From Cylindrobasidium torrendii FP15055 ss-10 (taxonomy: Eukaryota > Basidiomycota > Agaricomycetes > Agaricales > Physalacriaceae): a stretch of 64,000 bases of DNA. A model generated the notes under the pieces. That model did no database searches, was not told the origin of the DNA, and saw nothing but the letters and a program-made list of their open reading frames with translations. Location: the NCBI GenBank assembly GCA_000934385.1, contig KN880447.1:124001-188000 (forward strand). The letters run 5' to 3'. Shown here piece by piece: positions 10,799 to 21,665 of this stretch. Every line of letters starts with the position of its first letter. The first letter of the stretch is position 1. Both the position numbers and the translations under genes were made by a program.

Positions 10799-11692
10799 AC
10801 ATCTCTTGGGTTTGTGGACACATCCGCTATTTTACTATCTTGGTATTTGCACGCCCATCTTCAGTCTGTAATATCAGCAATACCCTCGTGAACATTGCGA
10901 CTCATTCATATTGGGAAACTCGTCTCTACATTACTTTTTCTTTCTCTCTCTCGTTTCTTGTCGTAGCATTATCAGCAGTCTTTCAATGTAGAACAGTCAT
11001 TTTTGGTGTCCGTCGGCGCTTTCGACGCCCGGATGTATCACTATAACCCTGCTATTACTGAGGCTGGTCGGAAATTCAGCTTGGAATTTGAAAAGGGCAC
11101 TCTGACGGCCTACTTCTAGTGCTGCTATGTAGTCTGTATGTAGTGCTAAATCTCTGAGACGGCTGTCGTCCTGTTGACTTGTCTACAGGGAAGGACCGAC
11201 GCCTCATTCCCGAAAATCCCGACAAGCGCCAATCATCATCAGCCTGTTGATATGAAGCAAGGTGCGGACTCTCTGGACCTACCTAGTTCGGCGTGTAGAC
11301 CACGAAATTGAGAGATAAGAAATACGAAATGGAGACGACACCCGCCCCTGCGCCACAGGACAAGGCGGACCGGTATCCGCGAAAGGCATCGACGGTAGCA
11401 TACGATTCGAAGTTCACGCGCACGGAGCGCTCATGAAGGCAGAGCCGCGACTAAAGCGCTCAGCGCTAAGCCTGTGTACAATGACTGACTTGCTCACAAA
11501 AGGTATCCATACTATGTCCGTACTATAGAGTTTGTAACGCGCATTCAGAACCCGCTTTGATGGAACGCAAACCTGATCGCCAACTATCATCTCCCCCGCA
11601 ACTGAAACAAACCTGGAAGGGGGAGAGAGGCCAGCGTCTCTAATCCATCACGGCTCTTCAATTCTTCTTTCTCTTGCTTCCAACCACTCGAT
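10799..11692. other. Intergenic region with CTCAGCGCT element
   Basis: About 890 bp between the orphan gene and the UNC93-like gene. No coding sequence is evident. At 11451-11472 it holds one copy of the dispersed element built on CTCAGCGCTAAGC (see findings). A pyrimidine-rich tract just before 11693 fits a 5' leader. Confidence 0.5.
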
Positions 11693-13610
11693 ATGGCCCG
11701 GCACATCGTCGACCGCGAAAAGAGCTATCCCAGCTCCCTGGCCAGCGACTCTCTACGCCATGGGCCTGGCCGCCAGAGCTATGACAGCCGGTCTAGCAGC
11801 CAAAGAGACTACGTTTATCCGCCGGAAGCAGACTTCGAATCCGTCTACGAGCGGCCCACTGGTATTAGAGGGCTCTACTACCATCCTGCTACTCAGGTGC
11901 GCTACAGTCGGCGAATTCCCGTGTTGGATGACCCATCTCGTCTGCTGGACAGGTAGCCCTGCTCGGCTTCGTCTGCTTCATGGGCCCAGGCCTGTTCAAT
12001 GCTCTCAACGGCCTGGGTGCCGGTGGACAACTCGACTCAGCCACCAATTCTAATGCCAATACCGCGCTCTATTCCACATTCGCTGTCATGGCTTTCTTCG
12101 CAGGGTACGCAGGGGGCGCTTGGTCTTTTCGCTACACACAACTCAAAACAGTACCTGCAGATCCATAAACAATATCCTTGGCCCCCGACTCACTCTCCTG
12201 CTGGGCAGCATGGGCTACTCTCTGTACATTGGCTCTTACTTGTGTGTCCCACCGCCTCTTGTCGGCCCATGTTCTAATCCCCAAAACTCAGAGCTATGAA
12301 CATTCATCGCCAGTCCGGGCCGTTCGTCGTCGCTGCAGGGGCAATACTGGGGGTTTCTGCGGGATTGCTTTGGACCGCTCAAGGATCTCTCATGATGGCC
12401 TACCCGACCGAGGCCGACAAAGGCAAATACATCGCCATCTTCTGGGCCATATTCAATATTGGAGGTGTCGTCGGCGCCGCTGTCGCTGCTGGAAAGAATT
12501 GGAACTCAACGGTGTGCACCTCCGTCGCATGTTGGCATCACGAGACGCTAAACTTAATCCCTGCAGGCCGGGACTGTCGACAACGGCACTTATATCTGCT
12601 TCCTCATTCTCACGTGTATTGGAGTCGTTATCCCAATGGCGATGGCTGACCCGGAGAAAATGCTTCGTTCAGATGGTACCCGAGTCGCTGTCCAACGCCA
12701 GCGCTCTTGGAAGAGCGAGATAAAAGGCCTATGGGTGACCCTCAGGACAGACCCGTTCATTCTGTTGCTTTTTCCCATGTTCTTTGCATCAAACTACTTC
12801 TACACTTGGCGTAGGTTCATTCAGTCCGTCGGTCGTCGCTTTAGCTGATTGGACCCTAGAATTTTCCGGGTTTAACGGCGCCATCTTCACCATCCGCGCA
12901 CGGGGCCTCAACAATCTGTTGTACTGGGTTTCGCAAATTATAGGCTGCTTGAGTATGGCAATGCTCCTCGACCAGCGTTCGTTGTCCCGCAAAGCGCGCG
13001 CATACCTGGGTTGGGCCGTCCTTTTCCTCACGGTCTTCGCCGTCCATACCTGGGGGTACTTCTATCAACGCCAGTACACCCGACAGTCGGCCAAAGCTGA
13101 TATCGACATATTCGACAAACGCTACATAGGCCGCGTCTTCTTCTACGTGTCCTGCGGTCTAATGGACTCGATGTGGCAAACAACGTCGTATTGGCTGATG
13201 GGTGCCATGTCCAACGACCCAGCGAAGTTGGCGTTTTTCGCGGGCTTTTGTGAGTCCTATCAGTTCTGGGAGTGGAGTCAATCTCTGACTTGGGTTTAAA
13301 TAGATAAATCAATACAGTCGGCTGGAGGAGCCGGTATCTGGCGAGCGGACGCCACGAAAACACCGTACTTGAATATGTACCTGTCGACTTGGGCTATCCT
13401 TGTCGCGGGCCTCCTCGCCGCGCTCCCGATGGTCTTCATCCGTGTGAAAAATCATACTGGACTGGACGACGAAGCCCTGTATGTCTTATTCTTCCTTGAG
13501 CCATTGAGGCCATCCCTAATCCCTCTTTTTTCTGCAGCGCCCGAATGGACGAAGACGGGCATGTTATGAGCACTCAAGAAGCCGTTGCGAAAGGCCAAGG
13601 TCAAATATGA
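11693..13610 (+). CDS. UNC93-like (DUF895) membrane transporter
   Basis: Eight exons (11693-11896, 11953-12104, 12161-12241, 12292-12511, 12567-12810, 12860-13249, 13304-13478, 13538-13610) give 512 residues with all phases consistent. The first 60 residues are hydrophilic and Ser/Tyr-rich, followed by about eleven hydrophobic segments, for example LLGFVCFMGPGLFNALNGLG in the first one. Motifs such as GAGGQ, AIFWAIFNIGGVVGA, NFNGAIFTIRARGLNN-like text and CGLMDSMWQTTSYWLMGAM are characteristic of fungal UNC93/DUF895 proteins, an offshoot of the major facilitator fold. Substrates are unknown in fungi. The short cytosolic tail ends STQEAVAKGQGQI. No truncation is seen. Confidence 0.9.
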
Positions 13611-13859
13611 CAGAGACCTCCGAGACGACTACGAACGCTATCTCAAGACCTTTTATGTATCAGTATCCAGCTTGTATTGTCCCGCAAACCCATACCCTTG
13701 TACTAACATTCATATTGCACGTCCCACCCCAGTCTTTCTTGCCGTTATCTATTTATTCATTATGCTCAATGGTGTGCTCTGTTTGTACGACCTCGATGAG
13801 TACGTGCATCACAGTTCCCGCCGCCCCTCTGCGCCTACTATGTGCAAGCTGGCCATTCC

Positions 13860-15317
13860 TTATGGACTGGCTGTTCCTACGGGGACAAGATCCACGGCCA
13901 TACAGTATACCAACGGAATGCATAACATCGACTGCGCGCGCGAGTTCCGGATAGCCTCCATATTATCGTCACACTCGATGTCCCGTCTACTGCTGGTCAA
14001 CCTTCGAAGGCAAGGCAACAGAATGGGATCATGGCCAGCATGAAGACCGTGCAGCATCTCGCTGCTTGCAGCTTCTTGTAGGTTGACTACGAGGTCTTCA
14101 ACACTGACAGTTAGTTGCAGTAGGCCTGCGAGCGCCTGCCATGTAATGCCGTGTCCTCTCGTTGTGACGGACAATCCTCTGATGGTGGCAGGATTCCCGA
14201 GGAATGAGGTAGGTAGGTCTGCTGCTATGTCTTTGCCGAATGAAAGATCCAGTGTTTCGAGAACAGGAGCGTGTACGCAAGCAAAGAAGTATGCAGCAAG
14301 ACTCGCATTTTCTGGAACTACCGGCGGGAACCATTTGTTGTTTTGGACCACGCGGAGGTGCTGAAGCCTTGGGAAGACAATGTTGTGCGACCTATTGAAG
14401 TTGTCTGTATTCCAAGGACTGACGTTTCTGTGGTCCGCCAACGTTAAGGTGGTGACAGCACACAAGCGTGGGTACGTAGCAGGGAATACCATCTTCGTGA
14501 AGCTGCAAGAACGTAGGTTTTCCCAAGGGATACTCCAGCTATCCGCGCCGTCCCTTCGAGAGATAAGCGCAAAGTGCCGCAGGTTGGGATACGTCCGGGA
14601 TGATAGAATATTGGACATATCTCTCTGGTCAGAGCGCAGATCCAATGAGACCCAGCGCCTGCTTTCCCTGAATATCAAGTCAAGCACGGTCTTCCAGTCG
14701 TTGAAGCGAGTTTTGGTCGGCATCGCGATGGTCACTCGGAGGAGCCGTTTTGTTGACCTTGTCAAGAAAAGCGATAGACGTGATTCGACAGCAGCAGGCG
14801 TGTCCTGTCGTAAAGCATGGAAATCAAAATCCAATCCGACTACCGTCCAGAGCTCGGGGGTTGCCAACACTAAATTGCGCCAGCGTCGGCACACCTGCGC
14901 AAACGTCCACGGCTCACGATTGTGGCGCAAGGTGTCCGATATCTTTGGGTCTTCGCGCGAATCAAAAGCAAACTGAAACACGATGCGGAGGATGTCATCG
15001 GGGAGGGTGCGGGCGCAGGCATAGTAAAGCGTCCATCGTGTATCCATGATGAGCGTCTCGAGCCGTTGTTTCTCGACCTCCATTTGATGCATGATGGATG
15101 TCATGTATGCGCTACGCTTTTTGAGAGAGATGTTGTGCGATTCAATGACAGACAGGTCGCGCCGTAACACATCCGCTGCATCGTCGGGGAGATCGAGAGC
15201 TGCATCGCGCCACAAGGTAAGGCGAAAGCGCATCCTCTGGGCAGGGTCCAGAGATTCCCTACAAAACTGGTTGAAATCGCACGCCGGACATGGGGGAGTT
15301 GCATCGTCCACGACCAT
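13860..15317 (-). CDS. F-box protein
   Basis: A single minus-strand exon encodes 485 residues from the ATG at 15317. An N-terminal segment with CPAC is followed by a coiled-coil-like helix (residues 55-95, ending MHQMEVEKQRLETLI) and the F-box region ARTLPDDILRIVFQFAF, then FAQVCRRWRNLVLATPELWT. This layout, coiled coil then F-box then irregular leucine-rich repeats, is typical of the large F-box families of Agaricomycetes. Such proteins bind SKP1 and recruit substrates to SCF ubiquitin ligases. The substrate is unknown. Its stop lies 249 bp from the convergent UNC93-like stop. An extra C-terminal exon cannot be excluded. Confidence 0.9.
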   Translation of the reverse strand: MVVDDATPPCPACDFNQFCRESLDPAQRMRFRLTLWRDAALDLPDDAADVLRRDLSVIESHNISLKKRSAYMTSIMHQMEVEKQRLETLIMDTRWTLYYACARTLPDDILRIVFQFAFDSREDPKISDTLRHNREPWTFAQVCRRWRNLVLATPELWTVVGLDFDFHALRQDTPAAVESRLSLFLTRSTKRLLRVTIAMPTKTRFNDWKTVLDLIFRESRRWVSLDLRSDQRDMSNILSSRTYPNLRHFALISRRDGADSWSIPWENLRSCSFTKMVFPATYPRLCAVTTLTLADHRNVSPWNTDNFNRSHNIVFPRLQHLRVVQNNKWFPPVVPENASLAAYFFACVHAPVLETLDLSFGKDIAADLPTSFLGNPATIRGLSVTTRGHGITWQALAGLLQLTVSVEDLVVNLQEAASSEMLHGLHAGHDPILLPCLRRLTSSRRDIECDDNMEAIRNSRAQSMLCIPLVYCMAVDLVPVGTASP

Positions 15318-15516
15318 GTCAGTGTGATGAGGGTTAAGGTAGAAGCGAGTGAATAGGACTCAGCGGCTAAAGTACTCAGCGCTCAGCGTCTAAAGGGATA
15401 CACTGCATTTTGTCTATGTTCAAGGAAGTGTCATTAACATTGTACAGTAGTCATTATGCCAATGTACCGATGAACGGCAGGTCTATCCGTAAATCCCAGG
15501 AGATAAATCAAGAAAT

Positions 15517-18000
15517 TTAGACATGACTCGTAGATTTTTCCTTGCCTGTTGAAGGCAGATCCGTCTTTTCGTAATCTTCGTCGGAGCTACCCTCCTTGGT
15601 TTCACTCGCTATCGTGTCCGTCAATGCAGCAGGTCCCCTTTCAATATCCTGGTCTTCTGGTTTCTTCTGCTCTTCGGATTGTATAACGGCACGCTTCAGT
15701 GTGTAATGTCTTATACCCAACGAAAGGAAGAGGCCAACAGCAACGATGGGAACGTGCACCAGCCATATCGAGCTAATGCTCTTTGCGAACGCCTGTGTAA
15801 TTTGCTCGCGGAGTCCAGCGTCCTCGATCGAGCCAAGCTTGCGAATGCTCTGGCTGAGTGCACCTGCGTCGATGCCCGTGCCTAACGCCTCTGCTGATCC
15901 TGGAATACGTTCAAGTCTCTGGGTCAAAGTCTAGGGATAATCAGCATGGTGTCTCTCATTGAAGCACTCCTGTACTCACGCTTGAAAAAATGACTTGTCC
16001 AACAGCAACACCAACCGTTCCTCCAAGCGTCCTAATGAACCCGAACGTTGAAGTTGATGTCGCCATGTCCTTCAATGGCATTGCCGCCTGGAGCGCAACA
16101 AGTGGGACTTGGAATAGACTGCCAAGACCGAGTGAAGCAATAAGAGGATAGACGACTGTGGGCCAAACTGGACTGTGGCTGTCCAACATAATCATGAGTC
16201 CATATCCAACGGCGAACATCGCCCAGGAAGCCCAAATGATGGGACGATATTGACCTGTTCGGGTCACAACAAACCCAGCGAGGCCGCTAGTGACGGACGA
16301 CCCAAGAGAGAAAGGAAGCATTCGCACGCCAGCACCAGTAGCGCTACTTCCTCTGATTTGGAAGTAGACAGGCAGGTAGAAGGCGCCGACGAAGAACGCG
16401 AGGGCATGCAGGAATGAGAACGTGAGGATCAGAGCCGTTGTACGCGTCTACGATGTCATCAGCATCCAGCATGCGACAACGGTTGACCATACTCACGCGG
16501 AATAGGCGAGGCGGGATAATGGGACTGCGTTTCGTGAAGCCTTCGTGGATACCGGCGACGACAAGGAGCGAGCCTCCGACAGCTACTAGAGCGATAGTTT
16601 TTGCATCTTGCCCTGGGAGTAGAATTAGCGTTGGGTGCCATTTTCCATGTTGGCATACCTACATCCCCTTTCGCTGAAATTGAACCCAAGCAAAAGACAA
16701 ATGACGCCGATGACAATGAGTGTCAAGCCAATAAAGTCAAACTCGGATGCATGTTGGCGCAATGTCTTTCCCTGGTGCGGGTTGAGGTTGAGGAAAAAGA
16801 ACAAGATGACTGCGGCGACACCGCCAGTGGGCCTGTGCGAGATTAGCAGATGCCCGAAGACCAAAAAAATATGGGGATTTCACAGGTTAATCCAGAAGCA
16901 CCTAAACTGTCATGAGCACCCATGCGAACAGCGAGGTGGAAGAAACTCACCACCGCCATGAGACATGGTCAGTAAAAACCTGGGCGACAAATCAGTTTGG
17001 CTGGGAAGGTATTGCGTTAAGAAGGCTTACTCCGCCTAGAAGAGGACCAGCTACGCTTGGGGGACGTTACAAACTGCAGAGAACGGCGAGTGTGTTAGGC
17101 GCGTACCTCGCAATACCCCAGGTGGCACCAATGAAGCCTAAGGATAATTGAGCAAGCAAGTACAGAACAAATGCAAAGACATACCACCATACTTGGCTCT
17201 GTCCGCAAGGCTTATGATATCAGATATACAAACATTCACCTATAAGAGGTAAGTAAGTTTAGAAAATATCGTTGAACAAAGGCTTGCCAGTTGCATAATA
17301 CCACCGCCACCGATGCCCTGAATCGCGCGACATACTATAAGCCATGTCATGTTTTGAGCTGCCCCGCATAATGCAGATCCGATCTGGAAGCGGTGAGACT
17401 ATGCTGGGTATATTGGGTGAAGAGGGCGCACAAGAAAGATGGCAATAGCACCATAGAGCACAGGTTTGCGACCTGGTAAATAGTGAATAATATGTTGCGA
17501 TGTAGTAGATAAGCCTCACCTATCAGGTCGGCGAGCTTCCCGTATAACGGTGCTAATGTTGCCGCGGCGAGCAAGTATGCACTAGGAACTGGTGAGCGGG
17601 TTTCGATCATGTGCGCAACAGAGAAAGTGAGGTTCTACCTGGCTACCCAACTATAATTTTCTCCTCCACCCAGGTCGCTGACAATGGTGGGCAATGCGGT
17701 CGCGACAATGGTCTAGGAAAGTGTGTGGGGATAGCAATTGTGGAAAATCAATGGGGGGCGTACCTGGTCCATCGCCGCCAGAAATACACTGCACATGAGC
17801 CCTATGAAGACCTACGAGCGATGTGAAGAGTTTAAGAAAGCTTACATTGGCGATTAACGTACCACAGGAATATTGTTCTTCGGCAGGACATGCGTTTCGT
17901 TCGCTTTCCAAGACGCACCAGGCTTTGCTTTGCGCTTGGGCACGTCCCGATTCGCCGCATCGTGGGTCGGTGTAGTTGGTCGCGTCTCTGAAGTGGCCAT
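15517..18000 (-). CDS. DHA2-type MFS multidrug/toxin transporter
   Basis: Fifteen minus-strand exons from ATG 18000 to TAA 15517 give 594 residues: 18000-17863, 17811-17764, 17712-17639, 17581-17520, 17472-17432, 17383-17288, 17239-17185, 17137-17107, 17055-17031, 16979-16951, 16901-16884, 16832-16663, 16612-16497, 16447-15980 and 15930-15517. Motifs of the 14-helix DHA2 drug:H+ antiporters are present: ALPTIVSDLGG, YGKLADLIGRKP (motif A), CRAIQGIGGGG (motif B), SVAGPLLGG (motif C), and a helix-rich C-terminal half. The hydrophilic tail is acidic and Ser-rich. Exon 11 is only 18 nt. The intron after exon 6 (17287-17240) starts with GC, the only way to give MQLVNVCISDI. The pump probably sits in the plasma membrane; its substrate is unknown. 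Confidence 0.92.
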
Positions 18001-18860
18001 GACGAGGTCGCAAACCAATTTCCCAGATGGCCCGTGGTGGAAGGAAGGCAGGCTTAAAATATTCTGTAGTCATCCCAGCATTATATCACGTCGTTTTGCC
18101 TGCCGGGATGCACGGATCTACAGTCCGTGGTCATGCAAGACTTGGACTTGTCTAGCCATTGCGTTGAACCAACAACGAAGGAGATCATCGACCTCTTGAA
18201 CTTATGAACTCTGCACTGAGTTGACTGGCCCGGATATGTAACACACTATTCGGCTGTGGAGCGGTCCGATATATCATGGCGTGGCAATGGTCTGGGTGTG
18301 GTATGAGTCGCATAAAGACGCGTTTGGGACCCGTAACCAACGTTCTTGGCTGGTATGTAGGCCCTCGAAAGCCAGGCTTGCGTATGTGCGAATGAGTCTG
18401 CAGTTACATAGGTAGCTCGGCAGAGTGCCGGCTCACATGTAATCACTGGGGATTTTGAACGAGCATCCCTGGAATTGAGGCTGTAGGAGGCTGTAATGCT
18501 ACCTGGTTGGTGCTGCCTATGCCTCTCGGTGGGCCAAAATCTAACGTTCACGGTGGAGTCTACAAATTCGAGAACCTCTGGATTGCCGGACATAAGTTAG
18601 ATCGCACCGCAGAGACCTCAACGCGCGAGTAACGTCGGTTCCGTGTGATCTATGAGTAAACGTACCATGTAAAAATGGGACAATTGACCTTTTTCCCAGT
18701 CAAAGTGAAGCCCTAGCGCGCTTAGGGAGACTTCTGAGTGATTCAATTCTGACATGAATCGGCACTTTGCCGAAAACGATCAAACTGATTTGGTCTCTTT
18801 CTCTCACCCAAATTGACCTCACATCACCCTTGCATCACCCTCTTACCTCCTACCATCATC
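18001..18860. other. Intergenic region, divergent promoters
   Basis: About 860 bp between the MFS transporter start and the Ran start. A 115-codon minus-strand frame at 18246-18593 has an ATG but no family resemblance. The pyrimidine-rich stretch just before 18861 fits the leader of a highly expressed gene. Confidence 0.5.
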
Positions 18861-19934
18861 ATGTCTGCTGAGATCCCGACTTTCAAGCTCGTCCTTGGTG
18901 CGTCTTTTAATGCCCCGTGCACCAGGTCCAGCGCTAACGCGCGCATACCTCTTTTTCTTTGATCGATGTTGATTTCCTTTACGACACGCCTTCTTCACGC
19001 CATCTCCTTCATCCCTGCCCGAAAATGTATTTCAAAATCCTGATTCAACATATCAGTTGGCGACGGTGGCACTGGCAAGACTACGTTCGTCAAGGTGCGT
19101 TCTAGGGCAGCGTACGCGAAGATCGCGTACTGATCATCGGACCTAAACAGCGCCATTTGACTGGAGAGTTCGAGAAAAAGTACATTGGTGCGCATCCCAC
19201 CCGTTGACGCGTGCTGCGCGTATCAACTCACGCTGCGCCACAGCCACCCTTGGCGTTGAGGTTCACCCCCTCTCATTCTCCACCAACTTCGGCACCATCT
19301 GCTTCAACGTTTGGGACACTGCTGGACAGGAGAAATTCGGTGGACTTCGTGATGGCTACTACATCCAAGGCCAATGCGGCATCATCATGTTCGACGTTAC
19401 CTCCCGCATCACCTACAAGAACGTCCCCAACTGGCACCGTGACCTCGAGCGTGTTTGCGAAAACATTCCCATCGTTCTGTGCGGAAACAAAGTTGATGTC
19501 AAGGTGCGCATATTCGTTTGCTGCTTGAAAGCACTGTTTTTCATCAGTGTCGATTTGTAGGAGCGTAAAGTAAAGACTTCTGCTGTTACCTTCCACCGCA
19601 AGAAGAACCTGCAATACTTCGAAATCTCCGCCAAGTCCAACTACAACTTCGAGAAGCCCTTCCTCTGGCTCGCCAGGAAGCTCGTTGGGTGTGTTTTACC
19701 TACGTGCATTATTGTCAGGATGGCTAACGCATCATGAATAGCAACAACGGCCTCGAGTTCGTCGCAGCACCTGCTCTTGCACCGGCCGAGGTTGCTGTCG
19801 ACCAGCAGCTGATGCAGCAGTACAACGAAGAACTCGAGAGGGTGCGTATTGTCGTTCGTGGTACCTACCAATGAGCTAACGTGTTCGTTCAGGCCAACGC
19901 TGTTCCCCTGCCCGAAGAAGACGATGATCTGTAA
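18861..19934 (+). CDS. GSP1: Ran GTPase (GSP1)
   Basis: Seven exons (18861-18897, 19057-19094, 19151-19187, 19244-19503, 19561-19688, 19742-19841, 19893-19934) give 213 residues. Ran drives nucleocytoplasmic transport by cycling between GTP- and GDP-bound forms and also acts in spindle and nuclear envelope assembly. All G boxes are visible: GDGGTGKTT (P-loop), the [10 protein letters not shown] switch [19 protein letters not shown] (switch II), CGNKVD and [14 protein letters not shown]. The C-terminus carries the acidic Ran tail ending DDDL and has no prenylation motif, as expected. Intron 1 is unusually long for this window, at 159 nt. No anomaly in the product. Confidence 0.98.
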
Positions 19935-20384
19935 TTGTATGCGCCATCCCACTTGTTGTTTTTGTACGCACGGTTCCCTTTCCCTTATATCACGCACAGT
20001 ACATCTAGTTTCCTTGAACCAAGTTATTTCCCGCCTAACCATTATACGAAGCGTACGATACACCTGGTCTGGGCGGCTTGTTTAGAATGCAACGAGATTC
20101 GAAAACGGATGTGACGTGAAATTTGTTGAGTTAAAAGGCTTGGTGGCAGCACTTACCAACCAAGTGCTAGTGAGCTTGTGACGGAGTCGTTGTCAGTTTC
20201 GCTATGGTTCACCTTGCATGAGGCCAATATAGTGCCAAGTGACCACAAAGAATGATCTTGAAATTACGGGCGGCTTGAGAGCAAGGCGGCGGGTCGATCT
20301 ACAATGTTTGGGTCAGCGTCACTGATGTCGATCACTCAAAGCTCAACTTAGACGTCGACCACGAACATATTCAAGCCGGCCAGA
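19935..20384. other. Intergenic region
   Basis: About 450 bp between Ran and LUC7, which are in tandem. It carries the Ran 3' UTR and LUC7 promoter. No feature is evident. Confidence 0.5.
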
Positions 20385-21665
20385 ATGGGGAGACTTGCAG
20401 AGATGCAGAGAAAGCTCTTGGAGGTGTGTTCTGTATGTATGACTTGTACGCCGTATTGACGACCTTAGCAAATGATGGGGCCAGAGGCCATGGGTGTGTC
20501 CAATGCCAACCTGGTTTGGTCCGACGACAAAGTGTGCCGTAATTTCTTGTGTGGTACATGTCCGCACACCCTCTTCACCAACACCGTGCGCAGCCCTTTA
20601 TTAGCAGAGATACCGTTGCTGAGAGTCTGGCTCATTTGCAGAAAATGGATTTGGGTGCCTGCCCGAAGGCGCACACAGAGAGGCTGAAGACCGAATTCAA
20701 TGCGGCGCGCGAGGCCGACTCTACGAATCCCATTTTCGGGCGCTTCCAGGTGGAATATGAACAGAATATCTTCGCGTTTGTGGATGAATGTGACCGTCGT
20801 ATCCGCGCGGCACATCGTAGGCTGGAGAAGACGCCAGAGGAAAATGCGAAGACCACAAATTTGGTACGGACCATGGGTATCACGTTGGAGGAATCCTGCT
20901 AACTGGCATGACAGATGAAGGAAATTGCTGAGATTGAACTGGCCATCCAGGGTGGCACAGAGAAGATTGAACAGCTCGGTGTGTCCACCGAAAGAATGAT
21001 CGACCATATACTCATGAGGGACAGGTGAGGAGGGAAATGTAGATGAATCAATGAAGGAGATGCAGGCAATTGAGGCGCTCAAAGCAGAGAAAGGCGAGAA
21101 GGAGGTGCGTGTTTGATACGATCCCGAGCGCAGCAGCTGACTTTGTGCATAGAGAGAACTTCAACAACTTACGGACACTTCCGGCGCTTCTGGCCACCAG
21201 AAGCTACGCGTTTGTGATGTTTGTGGTGCGTACTTGTCCGTCTTGGACTCGGACCGTCGTTTGGCAGACCACTTCGGTGGTAAGGTGTGTGCAGAAATAT
21301 CTATCGCTCGTCTTCACGTTATTCAATCACTTCAGATGCATTTGGGATACCATGAGCTTCGAAACATGTTGGACAAGTTCAAGGAAGAAAGAGAGAAGCG
21401 CCGAGCATCTGGTGCACCTCCGCTTGGTAGTGGCGGCCCACCTCTCGCTGGTGGTCCTCCTGGTCCCCCACCCAGCGGAGGACGGAGCGATCATCGCGCC
21501 CCTCGTGACGACTATAGAGACAGAGACCGCGGGTATGGCGAACGCCACTCATCTTCACGGCACGAGTGCGTGCTCTCGAGTGTGGATCTTCTTTTTGCTC
21601 ACCTTATACCCAGGGATCGAAGTCGGCGCCGCTCCCGTAGCCCGCCTCGTCGGCGCTACGACTAA
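20385..21665 (+). CDS. LUC7: LUC7-like U1 snRNP splicing factor
   Basis: Eight exons (20385-20423, 20469-20585, 20642-20863, 20915-20978, 21025-21104, 21153-21284, 21336-21565, 21614-21665) give 311 residues. LUC7 is a U1 snRNP-associated protein that helps recognise 5' splice sites. The N-terminus MGRLAEMQRKLLEQMMGPEA is followed by the first CCCH zinc finger (CRNFLCGTCPH, then ACPKAH), a long helical linker, and the second zinc finger (RVCDVCGAYL with DRRLADHFGGKMHLGYHELR). The tail is Gly/Pro-rich and then RS-rich (RSRRRSRSPPRRR), as in metazoan LUC7L. The first exon is 39 nt and codes for the family-typical start, which settles the start codon. Confidence 0.96.

Noticed and set aside
15517..18000. 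DHA2 transporter as a pseudogene, since single reading frames are short
   Set aside because: All fifteen exons join in phase with normal motifs once one GC donor is allowed, so the gene looks intact.
18246..18593. 115-codon minus-strand frame with an ATG between the MFS and Ran genes
   Set aside because: Composition is not protein-like and it lies in a region expected to hold two promoters.
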